From contig DIYH01000034.1 of the NCBI GenBank assembly GCA_002435755.1, forward strand, positions 554 through 64,553: DNA of 64,000 nt, written 5' to 3'. A model generated the notes under the pieces. That model ran no database searches. It saw only the letters and a list, made by a program, of their open reading frames with translations, and had not been told where the DNA came from. Below, one piece after another: positions 1 to 9,581 of this stretch. This DNA comes from Flammeovirgaceae bacterium UBA6059 (GTDB lineage Bacteria > Bacteroidota > Bacteroidia > Cytophagales > Cyclobacteriaceae). A program made the position numbers and the translations under genes. Position 1 is the stretch's first letter. Every line of letters starts with the position of its first letter.

Positions 1-452
1 TCCATTAAAAGCATCATGCCTTTAGGCGTAGCAGGTAAGAGCGTAGGCAAATCCAGTAGCATCTTGCCCAGATTAGCAGGATGAAACCCATCTACATCTT
101 TCTCCGGTAAGATGGCCTCCACTACTTTTTGCTCATCGATATGTTTCGGCAAAGGCACCTGAACGATAAAGCCGTCTATCTCAGGATCGTTATTGAGCTT
201 ATCCACTGTAGCGAGTAGCTCCTCCTCTGAGGCCGTTTCCGGCATGCGGATAAGTGTAGAGCCAAACCCGATCAGGTCACAGGCCTTTACTTTGGCATTG
301 ACATACGTGATACTGGCCCCATCATCTCCCACCAGCACAGCTGCCAGATGAGGCACCTTTCCGTTTTGAGATTTGATTTCTTCTACCTTCTCCGCCAGCT
401 CTTGTTTGATAGCCTTGGAGGTAGCTCTTCCGTCCAGTAATTGATATGCCAT
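1..452 (-). CDS. folD: FolD, bifunctional methylene-THF dehydrogenase/cyclohydrolase (partial)
   Basis: Cytosolic one-carbon enzyme that oxidises 5,10-methylene-THF to methenyl-THF with NADP and hydrolyses it to 10-formyl-THF. Only the first ~150 residues are present; the 3' end lies beyond the window start. The protein begins MAYQLLDGRATS. It contains the family motif YVNAKVKAC (the usual form is YvxxKxKac, with the catalytic Lys) and then DGFIVQVPLPKHI and KDVDGFHPANLG, both diagnostic FolD signatures. The ATG lies just 3 bp beyond the lepA stop codon on the same strand, so the two are probably co-transcribed with lepA first. Identification is by family knowledge of these motifs. Confidence 0.95.
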   Translation of the reverse strand, partial: MAYQLLDGRATSKAIKQELAEKVEEIKSQNGKVPHLAAVLVGDDGASITYVNAKVKACDLIGFGSTLIRMPETASEEELLATVDKLNNDPEIDGFIVQVPLPKHIDEQKVVEAILPEKDVDGFHPANLGKMLLDLPTLLPATPKGMMLLM

Positions 453-455
453 AGT

Positions 456-2243
456 TTAATCCAGTTTAAGCACCGCCATAAAGGCTTCCTGTGGAATCTC
501 CACATTTCCTACCTGGCGCATACGTTTCTTTCCTTTTTTCTGTTTTTCCAGCAGTTTACGCTTACGGGTGATATCTCCCCCATAACACTTGGCCAGTACG
601 TTCTTTCTCAGCGCACGTACCGTTTCTCTGGCTATAATTTTAGTACCAATCGATGCCTGAATAGCGATCTCAAACATCTGTCTCGGCACCAGCTCGCGAA
701 GCTTCTCGCAAAGTCGTTTACCCCAGTCATAGGCTTTATCTCTATGAACAATGGCAGACAGTGCGTCCACCTTGTCTCCATTAAGCTGAATATCCAGCTT
801 GACCATGGTAGACTGACGAAACCCGATGAGTTCGTAATCCAGTGAAGCGTAACCTCTCGAAATAGTCTTGAGTTTATCGAAGAAATCAAACACGATTTCC
901 GCAAGCGGCATCTCAAAGGTCAACTCTACCCTGTCGCTGGTAAGATATACCTGATTTTTGATCACCCCCCGCTTATCCATACAGAGCGAGATAATAGGCC
1001 CGATATATTCAGCCTTTGAAATAATCTGCGCCCTGATAAAAGGTTCTTCAATATGAGAGATGGTATTAGCCTCCGGCATTTCAGAAGGTGCATTGATCTC
1101 CTGAATAGATCCATCGGTTCTGATAGCCCGGAACTGCACGGAAGGAACCGTGGTAATCACCGTCATATTGAATTCACGCTCCAGGCGCTCCTGCACGATC
1201 TCCAGGTGCAACATCCCCAGGAAACCACAGCGAAAACCAAAACCAAGAGCCGCAGAGGTTTCAGGTTCCCAAACGAGAGAAGCATCATTGAGCTGAAGCT
1301 TTTCCATAGAAGCCCTCAGCTCTTCATATTCTGTTGTATCTACCGGATAGATACCGGCAAACACCATGGGTTTTACATCCTCAAAACCCTTAATGACTTT
1401 TTGAGTAGGGCGCTCTACATGGGTAATGGTGTCACCCACCTTCACTTCCTTGGCTACCTTGATTCCTGAAATGAGGTAACCTACATTACCTGCTCCGATT
1501 TCTTTTTGAGGTGCCTGCTTTAATTCAAGGATACCAATCTCATCCGCATCATAGGTCTTCCCTGTATTGACGAACTTGACCTTATCTCCTTTTTTAATAG
1601 TACCGTTAAAAACCCTGAAGATTACCTCGATACCTCTGAACGAATTGAAGACAGAATCGAAGATCATGGCCTGCAGTGGCTCATGGGGATCGCCTTCCGG
1701 AGCCGGAATTTTTTCTATGATGGCATTGAGGATATCATCAATACCCAGACCTTCTTTGCCACTAGCACGGATCACATCTTCAGGATCGCAGCCCAACAGC
1801 TCTACTACCTGATCGGTCATTTCATCCGGCATGGCCCCCGGCAGGTCAATTTTATTCAGCACCGGAATGATCTCGAGATCATGCTCAAGGGCCAGGTAAA
1901 GATTAGAAATGGTCTGAGCCTCTACACCCTGTGAAGCATCTACAATGAGCAGCGCCCCTTCACAGGCGGCTATAGAACGGGAGACCTCATAAGAGAAGTC
2001 TACGTGTCCCGGGGTGTCGATCAGGTTGAGCGTATACTCTTCTCCCTGATAATTGTATTTCATCTGAATCGCGTGACTCTTGATGGTGATACCACGTTCA
2101 CGCTCCAGATCCATATCATCCAACAGTTGATTCTGCATATCCCTGTCGGCTACCGTTCCGGTAAATTGCAGCAGTCTATCAGCCAGGGTACTCTTACCGT
2201 GGTCAATATGCGCAATGATGCAGAAATTCCTTAATCGCTCCAT
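456..2243 (-). CDS. lepA: Elongation factor 4 (LepA), ribosome back-translocase GTPase
   Basis: Translational GTPase that acts on stalled or mistranslocated ribosomes. At 595 aa it has the usual family length. The G1 motif AHIDHGKST lies at about residues 10-18, followed by the RGITIK switch region, DTPGHVDF (G3) and NKIDLPGA (G4). The LepA-specific C-terminal domain includes GFRCGFLGMLHLE and a basic tail KRKLLEKQKKGKKRMR. The ATG start at the conserved MERLRNFCIIAHIDHG is unambiguous. A perfect TAnnTTTG -7 element lies about 18 bp upstream. folD follows after 3 bp. Confidence 0.98.
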   Translation of the reverse strand: MERLRNFCIIAHIDHGKSTLADRLLQFTGTVADRDMQNQLLDDMDLERERGITIKSHAIQMKYNYQGEEYTLNLIDTPGHVDFSYEVSRSIAACEGALLIVDASQGVEAQTISNLYLALEHDLEIIPVLNKIDLPGAMPDEMTDQVVELLGCDPEDVIRASGKEGLGIDDILNAIIEKIPAPEGDPHEPLQAMIFDSVFNSFRGIEVIFRVFNGTIKKGDKVKFVNTGKTYDADEIGILELKQAPQKEIGAGNVGYLISGIKVAKEVKVGDTITHVERPTQKVIKGFEDVKPMVFAGIYPVDTTEYEELRASMEKLQLNDASLVWEPETSAALGFGFRCGFLGMLHLEIVQERLEREFNMTVITTVPSVQFRAIRTDGSIQEINAPSEMPEANTISHIEEPFIRAQIISKAEYIGPIISLCMDKRGVIKNQVYLTSDRVELTFEMPLAEIVFDFFDKLKTISRGYASLDYELIGFRQSTMVKLDIQLNGDKVDALSAIVHRDKAYDWGKRLCEKLRELVPRQMFEIAIQASIGTKIIARETVRALRKNVLAKCYGGDITRKRKLLEKQKKGKKRMRQVGNVEIPQEAFMAVLKLD

Positions 2244-2260
2244 AATCTGAAAAAGAAGTG

Positions 2261-2268
2261 CAAAAATA
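2261..2268 (-). promoter_or_regulatory. Candidate -7 element of the lepA-folD promoter
   Basis: On the minus strand this reads TATTTTTG, an exact match to the Bacteroidota -7 consensus TAnnTTTG, placed 17 bp before the lepA ATG. No clear TTTG -33 box was found at the expected spacing, so the call rests on the -7 element and its position in the short divergent intergenic region. Confidence 0.45.
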
Positions 2269-2364
2269 GAAAATTATGAGGCATTTGCTTTCTGCCGGGA
2301 ATCAATAATTTTTGCACCATAATTGTCGCTTAAGGCAAATAAGCCAACTGACCTAATAAAGACT

Positions 2365-3609
2365 GTGAAAAGAACATCGTTTATCGCTACTCCATTACTA
2401 CTCAAACTCTCCGAACCATACTATTTATTCACCCTTTTACTTATATGGGTTTTCTCCACCGGCTGTGACTCAGGCGGCAAGAAAACCGTAACAACTCCAG
2501 AAAATGAAGCCCCTTATACCATTCGTCTTGCAGAGGCAGAAGACAACAAAGGAGAGGTGTTTTTAAGCGACTTTGCCAAAAGCATTACCTACATTGAACT
2601 GGAGAGCAGTACGGAGCACCTGATTGCCGGTAATCCACGTTTCTATCTGGCAGGAGATCATGTATTCTCTACAGCCTTCAGGCAGATATATGTTTTTGAC
2701 AAAGCCAGCGGCCGGTTCGTAAGGGAGGTAAGGCGCTTTGGTGAGGGACCTGATGAATACCGGAACACTTCACCCTGGATACACATAAACGAAAACAAGC
2801 AGGCCGTATATGCCAGAAACCCAAGAAACAAACGCATAGCACTGGATATTGACGGGCAGGAGCAGCTTATTTTTGCAACACCTGCTGATGACAGCACCTT
2901 TACGAGCAATGTTTTCCCACTTGCCGAAAATCTCTACGTAGGGTATCATGCCAATTATGACTGCAATCAGAAACTCAAACTGATACTGTTTGACGAGAAC
3001 GGAAATGTGGTAAAAACCTACAAAAACGGATTAACCTGCATCAATGAACACCCCAATAGAATTTCTTTCAACACCAGAGAGGGGCTCTTTTATGACTGGG
3101 AAGACCAGGTGTTTTTTAAAGAATCATTCAACGATACACTTTACCGGGTAAGCGAGACATCTCTGGATTTTCATGCCGTATTTGTAAATGAGGATTTTTC
3201 ATTGCCTTACGAACAAAAGACTTCACTCATCACTCCTGAAGACACTGCACCCTATTTTGAAATCGGAGATCTGGACGAGACCACTGATTTTATCTTCTTC
3301 AGCCTGATGCATAAGGGGGAACAACACAGCGCCTACTACAACAAACAGAAGAACGAAACCAGGGTAGCCTACAATGAAACCACAGAGCTGAATCAGTTTA
3401 CCAACGACCTGGACGACTTCATACCATTCAGTCCTCAATATGCTACTGCCGATGGTAAGTTAGTAGGCTATCTGGAGGCGCCATATGTCATTGAGTGGTT
3501 TGAAATGAACCCTGAAAAAGCCGCAAAGCTACCGGAGTCATTGAAGCGTTTCGAAAACATGGATGAAGATGACAATCCCATTCTGATGATCGTGGATACA
3601 AAAAATTGA
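2365..3609 (+). CDS. 6-bladed beta-propeller lipoprotein
   Basis: Probable secreted lipoprotein of the 6-bladed beta-propeller family common in Bacteroidota; its function is not known. An N-terminal hydrophobic stretch ends in a lipobox-like FSTGC, predicting lipidation. After it comes LSDFAKSITYIELES, the typical entry strand of this family, then propeller blades such as IYVFDKASGRFVREV and RFGEGPDEY. The C-terminus ends ENMDEDDNPILMIV. The frame is open from a TTG at 2323, but a promoter-like TTTG/TAAT stretch at about 2285-2315 would put the transcript start almost on that codon, so GTG 2365 is preferred. It diverges from lepA. The start is uncertain; the family call is fairly firm. Confidence 0.75.
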   Translation: MKRTSFIATPLLLKLSEPYYLFTLLLIWVFSTGCDSGGKKTVTTPENEAPYTIRLAEAEDNKGEVFLSDFAKSITYIELESSTEHLIAGNPRFYLAGDHVFSTAFRQIYVFDKASGRFVREVRRFGEGPDEYRNTSPWIHINENKQAVYARNPRNKRIALDIDGQEQLIFATPADDSTFTSNVFPLAENLYVGYHANYDCNQKLKLILFDENGNVVKTYKNGLTCINEHPNRISFNTREGLFYDWEDQVFFKESFNDTLYRVSETSLDFHAVFVNEDFSLPYEQKTSLITPEDTAPYFEIGDLDETTDFIFFSLMHKGEQHSAYYNKQKNETRVAYNETTELNQFTNDLDDFIPFSPQYATADGKLVGYLEAPYVIEWFEMNPEKAAKLPESLKRFENMDEDDNPILMIVDTKN

Positions 3610-3640
3610 TATCATAACCTTTTCACCTAGTTTTGCAGCC

Positions 3641-4159
3641 ATGGTACTGGCGGAAAAGAAAAAGCAGGAGAACATATCAGAGTACATAATATATATGTAC
3701 CAGACAGAATTGCTCATCAGATCAGTGGATCTGGATTTTGACAAGATGAAAACCGGAGTGGTAGACAGTATTCCGGAGGGCAGTGCCGACAAAGAAGAAC
3801 TGGCAACCTGGTATGCCGATGTGATTGCGCAAATGAAAGCAGAAGGCCTTGAAAAGGAAGGCCACCTCTCATATGTACAGGATGAAGTTCAGAAGCTGTC
3901 TGACCTGAGTGTAAAACTTCTGGGAGAAAACAGCGGTTACCGCGAAGTCTTCAATGCAGCACGACCTGCCATCAGAGAATCCATTATGAGTTCTGAAGGA
4001 CTCATTAATGACCCGGTTCAGGCTTGTATCAATGGTGTTTTCGGATTATTGCTGAGCCGCATGGAGGGCCTTCATGTGGATCAGGAGCAGATGGATAAGG
4101 TAGAACATTTTGGTAATGTTTTATCGTATCTTAGTTATCACCATGGAAATACAAAGTAG
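3641..4159 (+). CDS. DUF4924 family protein
   Basis: Conserved Bacteroidota protein of unknown function, 172 aa, almost entirely helical and without signal peptide, so probably cytosolic. The N-terminus (MVLAEKKKQENISEYIIYMYQ, then LLIRSVDLDFDKM) matches the usual DUF4924 opening, and INGVFGLLLSRMEG near the C-terminus also fits. Its end overlaps the start of the following AraC-type regulator by 17 bp, so the two are probably translated together. No catalytic motif is visible. Confidence 0.8.
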   Translation: MVLAEKKKQENISEYIIYMYQTELLIRSVDLDFDKMKTGVVDSIPEGSADKEELATWYADVIAQMKAEGLEKEGHLSYVQDEVQKLSDLSVKLLGENSGYREVFNAARPAIRESIMSSEGLINDPVQACINGVFGLLLSRMEGLHVDQEQMDKVEHFGNVLSYLSYHHGNTK

Positions 4160-5237
4160 CTACGTCAGTTACCTTTTTGCCATAGGCCTCGGCCAAACAG
4201 CCATTCTCTTCACCGCTCTGCTCAAAAGCAGACAGCAGAAGTCTAAATCCCGGATTTTCTTTCTGATGATTCTGGTTATCATGGCCATAGAGATTTTTTA
4301 TGGCTTACTATACCAGACACAGGGTATTTTTCAGACGCCCCACCTGCTCAGGATCAATACCCCTATTGTATTGCTTGTCGCTCCTACAATATACCTGACC
4401 ATCCTTTACATTTTTGACTCAAACCGTCCCTGGACTATAAAACAATACTGGCACTTTGCACCCTTTCTGCTAGCCATTGGCTACTTCGCACCCCTGTATT
4501 TCTCATCTGCCTCAACAAAGATCGGTTACCTCGAAGTGATGTTCAACGAAACACATCCCGACTCCTTTATCTTCGGAGCCATCAGACGTATCCAGCAGGG
4601 TGTTTACCTGATTGCCGCAGGTTATATTTTATGGAAGAATAAGACCTCCCTGCCTGCATTTCGTAAAGTCAACTTTTTCAGAGCGGTATTTGCCATCTTC
4701 TGCCTGTTCTCCTTTATGTGGCTACTGGACATCTATCGCTACTTTTTCGCCTTTGATCTCTATACCGGTATGGTAAATACCATACTTATGAGCAGCATGC
4801 TCCTGTACTTCACTTTTAAAATTGTGTCAGATCAACCCTTATTTGACAGCGACCGCACTCCTGAAAAGTATAATTCATCAGGGCTTGACTCAGAACGGGA
4901 AGTGCAAATAGCCAATGACATCAACAGCATTTTAAAGCGTAAAAAACTCTACCTTGACCCCGACCTTAAGCTGTCAAAAGTTTCAACAGAGCTATCAATC
5001 CCCACCGCTTACCTCTCGCAAAGCATCAACAATCAGCTTAACAAAGGTTTTTCTGAGCTGATCAATGAATGGAGAGTAAATGAAGCGAAGCACCTGCTTG
5101 AAGACAGCAAAAACCACAAGCTCAAGCTATCATATGTCGGTACCCAGGCAGGGTTCAAATCAACATCTCGTTTCAACGCTTCCTTCAAAAAAAACACCGG
5201 GTTTACTCCCAGCCAATACCGTAAAAAATTCCGTTAA
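4143..5237 (+). CDS. AraC-family regulator with multi-pass membrane N-terminus
   Basis: Membrane-bound transcription factor typical of Bacteroidota. From the preferred ATG (MEIQSSYVSYLFAIGLGQ) it is 364 aa. About seven hydrophobic helices fill residues ~5-220. A linker follows (DRTPEKYNSSGLDSE), then an AraC-type double helix-turn-helix over the last ~110 residues. Seen there are LKLSKVSTELSIPTAYLSQ, INEWRVNEAKHLL and the second-helix signature AGFKSTSRFNASFKKNTG followed by FTPSQYRK. An in-frame ATG exists at 4110, but 4143 fits the membrane start and gives a short 17 bp overlap with the DUF4924 gene. The signal it senses is unknown. Confidence 0.85.
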   Translation: MEIQSSYVSYLFAIGLGQTAILFTALLKSRQQKSKSRIFFLMILVIMAIEIFYGLLYQTQGIFQTPHLLRINTPIVLLVAPTIYLTILYIFDSNRPWTIKQYWHFAPFLLAIGYFAPLYFSSASTKIGYLEVMFNETHPDSFIFGAIRRIQQGVYLIAAGYILWKNKTSLPAFRKVNFFRAVFAIFCLFSFMWLLDIYRYFFAFDLYTGMVNTILMSSMLLYFTFKIVSDQPLFDSDRTPEKYNSSGLDSEREVQIANDINSILKRKKLYLDPDLKLSKVSTELSIPTAYLSQSINNQLNKGFSELINEWRVNEAKHLLEDSKNHKLKLSYVGTQAGFKSTSRFNASFKKNTGFTPSQYRKKFR

Positions 5238-5326
5238 ATTCTGCCCATATAATAATCCGGGGAACCAACAAGCTCAATCCGGAAGACAAACCAGCGTCAA
5301 AGCCGTAGTCTTGAAAAAAGAAACCC

Positions 5327-7228
5327 ATGATAATAAGACGCTGCTTTACTTACCTTCTCTTTTTGATTCTCATCGGCCATTCTGCCTTCTCTTATCAAGA
5401 TAACAGCACCATAACAGATCAGAACATTGCTGCCTTTATTGACTCCCTGTTCCATGATGGTATAAAAAAGAAGCTCATCCCCGGAGGAGTTATCGATCTT
5501 TTTCATAACGGGCATTTTGTACATCAGCAAGCCTATGGTATAGCAGATATGAAGGCCCGGATTCCTGCCAGCCATGACAGCACGCTGTACCAGCTGGGCT
5601 CTGTTGGAAAACTCCTGACCGCCATAGCAGTCTTACAATTAACAGAACAGGGCCGGTTACACCTGGACGACAATGTAAACAACTACCTGACTACTTTCCG
5701 GGTAAATACACCTTCGCCACGTCCTCTTACACTCAGAGATCTGCTTAGCCATTCTGGTGGCCTCAACGACCGGGTGATAGGCTACGCCACCAAAACAGAA
5801 GGCGATACAGAACCGCTGGGAGAGCACCTTAGAAAGCGTATGCCCCGCTTCTATACCGAGCCGGGAACAGAAATCAGCTATTCTAATTACGGCTACGGAC
5901 TGGCTGGATACCTGGTAGAATTACGATCAGGCATGGACTTCAAAACCTACATTCAGCAGAACATCTTTGATCGGCTGGACATGGCAACTGCTACTTATAG
6001 TACCCGGAACCGTACTCCAGGTATACACTATGCTAAAGGCTATGAATCGAATGACTCATTCGAACCCAAAGCTACGATTTACCGACACCTCACCCCTGCC
6101 GGGAGCCTCATTGCCACAGGAGCGGATATGGCGAAACTCACACTCGCCCTCATAGAAGAAGACAGCAGCCTTCTGAGCACAACCTCTTACAAACTCCTTA
6201 AAACACAGCATATCTCTGACGGTGCTCAGCTGATGGGCTATACCCTGGGTATGGAGGTACAAAATATCAACGGGAATTCAGGATTTGGGAAAGCCGGTAA
6301 TATTCCCGGTTTCCTTTCTTACCTCCTCTTTTTGCCTGATCGTGACATGGCTATGTATCTGGCCGTAAGTACAGAAACAGATAACTTTTTACAGCAGTTT
6401 ACCGAAAGCTTTTCCAAACAATTTCTCCCTCCTGAATCAGCCATTAGTCCTTCTGTGTTTAAGGGAGAAAACCTCTCACTGTTTACCGGAGAGTATCGTA
6501 ACAATCGCTATAACAGGAATACCGTTGAAGATCTCTTCGGGAATATTCTCGGAAATTTCCGGCTCTATCAACAGGGCGACAGTCTGCTCACCTGCTACCA
6601 CAGCGGAGCCTGGCAGACCTACCGCCCTGTGTCTCCGCTGGTTTTTCAGCATACACTACAGCCGGACCTGTATTTATACTTCGAAAAAGACACGAAGGGC
6701 AAGGTCCGGAAGCTATATCGCAATTATGAGCTTGGCGGGTACTTTGTACCGGCAGGTTATGAGAAACTGGCCTGGTATGACACCATAAACTTCATCAATG
6801 AATATCTGGGCTACTTCCCCATATTCATTTTAAGTTTTCTCCTGCTTCCTGCGGGCTGGGCGATCATCTGGCTCATTCGCCTCAGAAAAAAAGAGTGTTT
6901 CAAAACAGCAGCTTATTCACCCCAGACCAAGATAGCCGGTGTCGCTTTTTCTCTGGTCACAGGGGTTCACATTTTCATGGTATTGGTAAAACTTATCCGG
7001 GCAGGAGAAGACCTGCTGTTTGGCATTCCAGACCAGGTAGCATTGATTCAGAATTTTAGTTTTCTCATCCCGGCCCTGCTGCTCATTGTGGTTTATCGTC
7101 TGTTCAAGGTCTGGCAAAATGAAGAAGGATTTCTGATCAACCGTATTTACTTCTCTCTGTATTCACTTTCCGGCATAGTCTACACACTTGCGCTGTGGCG
7201 CTGGCACTTTATCGGGGTTCACTTTTAA
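5327..7228 (+). CDS. Membrane-anchored serine hydrolase (class C beta-lactamase fold)
   Basis: Exported penicillin-binding-protein-like hydrolase, 633 aa; the substrate is unknown. A signal peptide (MIIRRCFTYLLFLILIGHSAFS) is followed by the beta-lactamase-related domain. The catalytic SxxK is in LGSVGKLLTA at about residue 97, and the YxN is in YSNYGYGLAGYL. The motif LLSHSGGL is typical of the family. After the hydrolase fold (to about residue 360) there is a beta-rich linker and then three or four hydrophobic helices from residue ~485 to the C-terminus, so the catalytic domain is probably held at a membrane facing the periplasm. A strong bidirectional terminator follows directly. Confidence 0.88.
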   Translation: MIIRRCFTYLLFLILIGHSAFSYQDNSTITDQNIAAFIDSLFHDGIKKKLIPGGVIDLFHNGHFVHQQAYGIADMKARIPASHDSTLYQLGSVGKLLTAIAVLQLTEQGRLHLDDNVNNYLTTFRVNTPSPRPLTLRDLLSHSGGLNDRVIGYATKTEGDTEPLGEHLRKRMPRFYTEPGTEISYSNYGYGLAGYLVELRSGMDFKTYIQQNIFDRLDMATATYSTRNRTPGIHYAKGYESNDSFEPKATIYRHLTPAGSLIATGADMAKLTLALIEEDSSLLSTTSYKLLKTQHISDGAQLMGYTLGMEVQNINGNSGFGKAGNIPGFLSYLLFLPDRDMAMYLAVSTETDNFLQQFTESFSKQFLPPESAISPSVFKGENLSLFTGEYRNNRYNRNTVEDLFGNILGNFRLYQQGDSLLTCYHSGAWQTYRPVSPLVFQHTLQPDLYLYFEKDTKGKVRKLYRNYELGGYFVPAGYEKLAWYDTINFINEYLGYFPIFILSFLLLPAGWAIIWLIRLRKKECFKTAAYSPQTKIAGVAFSLVTGVHIFMVLVKLIRAGEDLLFGIPDQVALIQNFSFLIPALLLIVVYRLFKVWQNEEGFLINRIYFSLYSLSGIVYTLALWRWHFIGVHF

Positions 7229-7233
7229 ATATA

Positions 7234-7266
7234 AAAGCCCTCTGAAACCTGTTTTCAGAGGGCTTT
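7234..7266. terminator. Bidirectional rho-independent terminator
   Basis: Perfect 14 bp inverted repeat AAAGCCCTCTGAAA / TTTCAGAGGGCTTT with a 5 nt loop (CCTGT). It sits between the convergent serine hydrolase and amidohydrolase genes. A-rich and T-rich ends on both sides let it act in both directions. Confidence 0.9.
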
Positions 7267-7287
7267 ATGTGAGTGTCAGACAAAAGC

Positions 7288-8571
7288 TCAGTCTTTATAA
7301 ACCTGACCGTCTTTCATAACGAAGGTGACGTTTTCCATGACAGAAATATCTTTGACAGGGTCTCCGTCCACCGCCACAATATCTGCCATTTTACCCGCAG
7401 ACAGAGAGCCATAGTCATCCGTGATTCTCAGCAGCTCAGCCGCCATCATAGTGGCTGATTTGATCGCCTCCATGGGTGTCATACCTGCTTCCACCATATA
7501 ACCAAACTCTTTGCCATTATCTCCATGCGGAAAAACACCGGCATCTGTACCGAATACAATCTTCACCCCTTTTTGATAAGCCTTCGCAAAAGTCTCCTGA
7601 ATCTGAGGTCCCACTTCAAGGGCTTTGGGCACTACCACCGCGGGAAAGAAACCCGGAATCTGTGCCTTTTCCACCACAAATTTCCCGGCTGATATTGTTG
7701 GCACGTAATAGGTCCCTTTTTCAATCATCAGATCCATGGTAGATTCAGACATAAAAGTGCCATGCTCTATGCTATTGATACCCGCTTCTACCGCTCTGCG
7801 CATTCCTTCATCACCATGCGCATGAGCTGCCGTCACAAAACCATACTCCCTGGCGGTTTCCACAAGTCCCTTTAATTCATCCATTTTAAACTGTGGCCCC
7901 TGACCATCTTTGGCCACACTGAGTACACCTCCCGTGGCAGTTATTTTAATCACATCGGCCCCGTTCTTATAGCGCTGACGCACGGCTTTTCTGGCTTCTT
8001 CCTCGCTGTTAATTACACCTTCTGCCGCTCCGGGATCTCCCATAAGCGCCATTTTGGCCCCGTTGGTAGGGTCACCGTGGCCACCTGTGGTAGCAATGGT
8101 CTTTTCAGCCGTATAAATTCTGGGCCCCTGGACTTTACCTGCATTAATGGCTTTTCTGAGTGCCACATTCACTCCGGTACCACCCAGGTCGCGAACGGTT
8201 GTAAAACCCGCCATAAGGGTGCGTCCCGCATACACCTGGGCATTGTAAGCAATATCAGCAGGGTTAAGTGTATAGGTCTGGAGCTGTCTTGCCGGGCTAC
8301 TTTCACCCTCAATATGCACATGCATATCCATAAGACCGGGCATCACAGTTTTCCCCTTCAAGTCTATAACGGTATCCTCCTTTTTAGCCCGGGTGTAGCC
8401 CTTTTCAACCGCCACAATTTTGTTTCCCTCCACAATCACACTCATTTGGGTCATCACATTGTCAGAAACTCCGTCAATCAGTTTGCCACAATGGATAATT
8501 GTGCGTTGTGCTACTGCCTGGCTGAGGGAAAAACACATAGCCAGCAGCAAAAAATACTTCAGTCTGTTCAT
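7288..8571 (-). CDS. Exported metal-dependent amidohydrolase
   Basis: Imidazolonepropionase/prolidase-like amidohydrolase that cleaves an amide or lactone; the substrate is unknown. A signal peptide (MNRLKYFLLLAMCFSLSQAVAQ) sends it out of the cytoplasm. The TIM-barrel metal ligands are all present: HVH in MPGLMDMHVHIEG, a Lys in DVIKITATGG that would be carboxylated, His in TAAHAHGDEG and SIEHGTFM, and Asp in FGTDAGVFPHG. Other in-frame codons lie upstream (to 8604), but ATG 8571 opens directly onto the signal peptide. It lies 43 bp downstream of the methyltransferase gene on the same strand and may be co-transcribed with it. Confidence 0.9.
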   Translation of the reverse strand: MNRLKYFLLLAMCFSLSQAVAQRTIIHCGKLIDGVSDNVMTQMSVIVEGNKIVAVEKGYTRAKKEDTVIDLKGKTVMPGLMDMHVHIEGESSPARQLQTYTLNPADIAYNAQVYAGRTLMAGFTTVRDLGGTGVNVALRKAINAGKVQGPRIYTAEKTIATTGGHGDPTNGAKMALMGDPGAAEGVINSEEEARKAVRQRYKNGADVIKITATGGVLSVAKDGQGPQFKMDELKGLVETAREYGFVTAAHAHGDEGMRRAVEAGINSIEHGTFMSESTMDLMIEKGTYYVPTISAGKFVVEKAQIPGFFPAVVVPKALEVGPQIQETFAKAYQKGVKIVFGTDAGVFPHGDNGKEFGYMVEAGMTPMEAIKSATMMAAELLRITDDYGSLSAGKMADIVAVDGDPVKDISVMENVTFVMKDGQVYKD

Positions 8572-8614
8572 TAGAATAAGGTTGTATAAGCCCAGAATAT
8601 ACAAAAAGCTCCGG

Positions 8615-9298
8615 CTATTGAGGAATCATTCTGACCAGATACTGATCGTGCTCATCTGAATGCAGGAAATAAACAAACCAACCCAGCTCATCGGCCAGAG
8701 AAGTGAGCTTTTGCCGGTCAATGTACACCCAGTCAAACCAGTCACCTCTCTTTCCCTTGTATTCGTATTGAAACCGCACTTCTCCATAGTAGTGCGACTC
8801 TGGCAGATCCTTCCCTTCGTAGAGGTACTTCACATCACTGCTATCAAAAATAAGCTGTCCGCCCGGGTTTAGCAGTTTTTTGCTTTGATCCAGAAAAGTA
8901 GCAAAACGATCTATTGTACCTATGATACCAATACCATTCATCAGTGAAAGAATGGTATCATAACTCCCGGAGTGCCTGAAAAAGTCGGCCTCGACCACCT
9001 GCTTTACATTACTCTTGCGCATAAGCTCCACCGCCAGCCGGGAAGTATCAATGGCGGTTACATCATAGCCGAAGTGCTGTAAAATCAGACTATGGCTTCC
9101 GGTTCCGGCCCCCACATCCAATACTTTCCCTTCACAAATGGAAAGTGCCATTTTCTCCAGCTCCGGCATCTCATCATACTCTCTGAAAAAATACCAAAGC
9201 GGCATCTCTTCCGGTTCTCCGTAAGAGTTATGCAAGATGAGCTCTGCCTGCTCATCGCCATTGCCAAAATCTGTCAGTGCCTTTCCGTAAACGTCCAT
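8615..9298 (-). CDS. Class I SAM-dependent methyltransferase
   Basis: Soluble 227 aa methyltransferase of unknown substrate. SAM-binding motif I is VLDVGAGTGSHSLIL at about residues 59-73, followed by VTAIDTS (acidic residue at the end of strand 2) and then motif IV-like GSYDTILSLMNGIGIIG. The C-terminal part is beta-rich with several Trp residues (GDWFDWVYIDRQ). It is the first gene before the amidohydrolase on the minus strand. Confidence 0.85.
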   Translation of the reverse strand: MDVYGKALTDFGNGDEQAELILHNSYGEPEEMPLWYFFREYDEMPELEKMALSICEGKVLDVGAGTGSHSLILQHFGYDVTAIDTSRLAVELMRKSNVKQVVEADFFRHSGSYDTILSLMNGIGIIGTIDRFATFLDQSKKLLNPGGQLIFDSSDVKYLYEGKDLPESHYYGEVRFQYEYKGKRGDWFDWVYIDRQKLTSLADELGWFVYFLHSDEHDQYLVRMIPQ

Positions 9299-9489
9299 CC
9301 GGCTGCAAATTTAGAAAAGTGTAACCGCCCGTGAAACAATGCGCTTACTCACTTGATTTTTATTTTGAAATGCCGGGTTTTACCGAATTATCATTTGCAA
9401 CAGCATTGAAGTACAAGTGAAAATTTCGCACTAATCACTACTGTCAGTAAACTGACGTATTTTATTGTAAATCAATAGCTTATACGAAC

Positions 9490-9566
9490 GGTAACCACTC
9501 ATCATTGAAAACGGAGTTTTGAATAAAAAATCTTCGGCATGTATTCAACAATGGTCACATTTGTGA
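9490..9566 (+). promoter_or_regulatory. Upstream element duplicated before both DUF5916 genes (copy 1)
   Basis: The block starts GGTAACCACTCATCA, continues through AATCTTCG and TTCAACAATG, and ends with the inverted repeat TCACATTTGTGA (9555-9566). The same ordered motifs occur at 12254-12331 with the distance from GGTAACC to TTTGTGA equal to within 1 bp (70 versus 71). The start codon of the gene follows 15 bp later. The conservation between paralogues suggests a promoter with a palindromic operator. The rest of the 283 bp gap (9299-9489) shows nothing recognisable. Confidence 0.5.
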
Positions 9567-9581
9567 GTTAGAAAATTAGCA

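Noticed and set aside
441..2234. Several long open frames antisense to lepA
   Set aside because: They lie fully opposite a well-conserved gene, have no family features, and reflect codon bias of the true frame.
5080..5403. Frame overlapping the AraC gene end and the serine hydrolase start
   Set aside because: Shadow of the AraC coding frame; no signal, no conserved motif.
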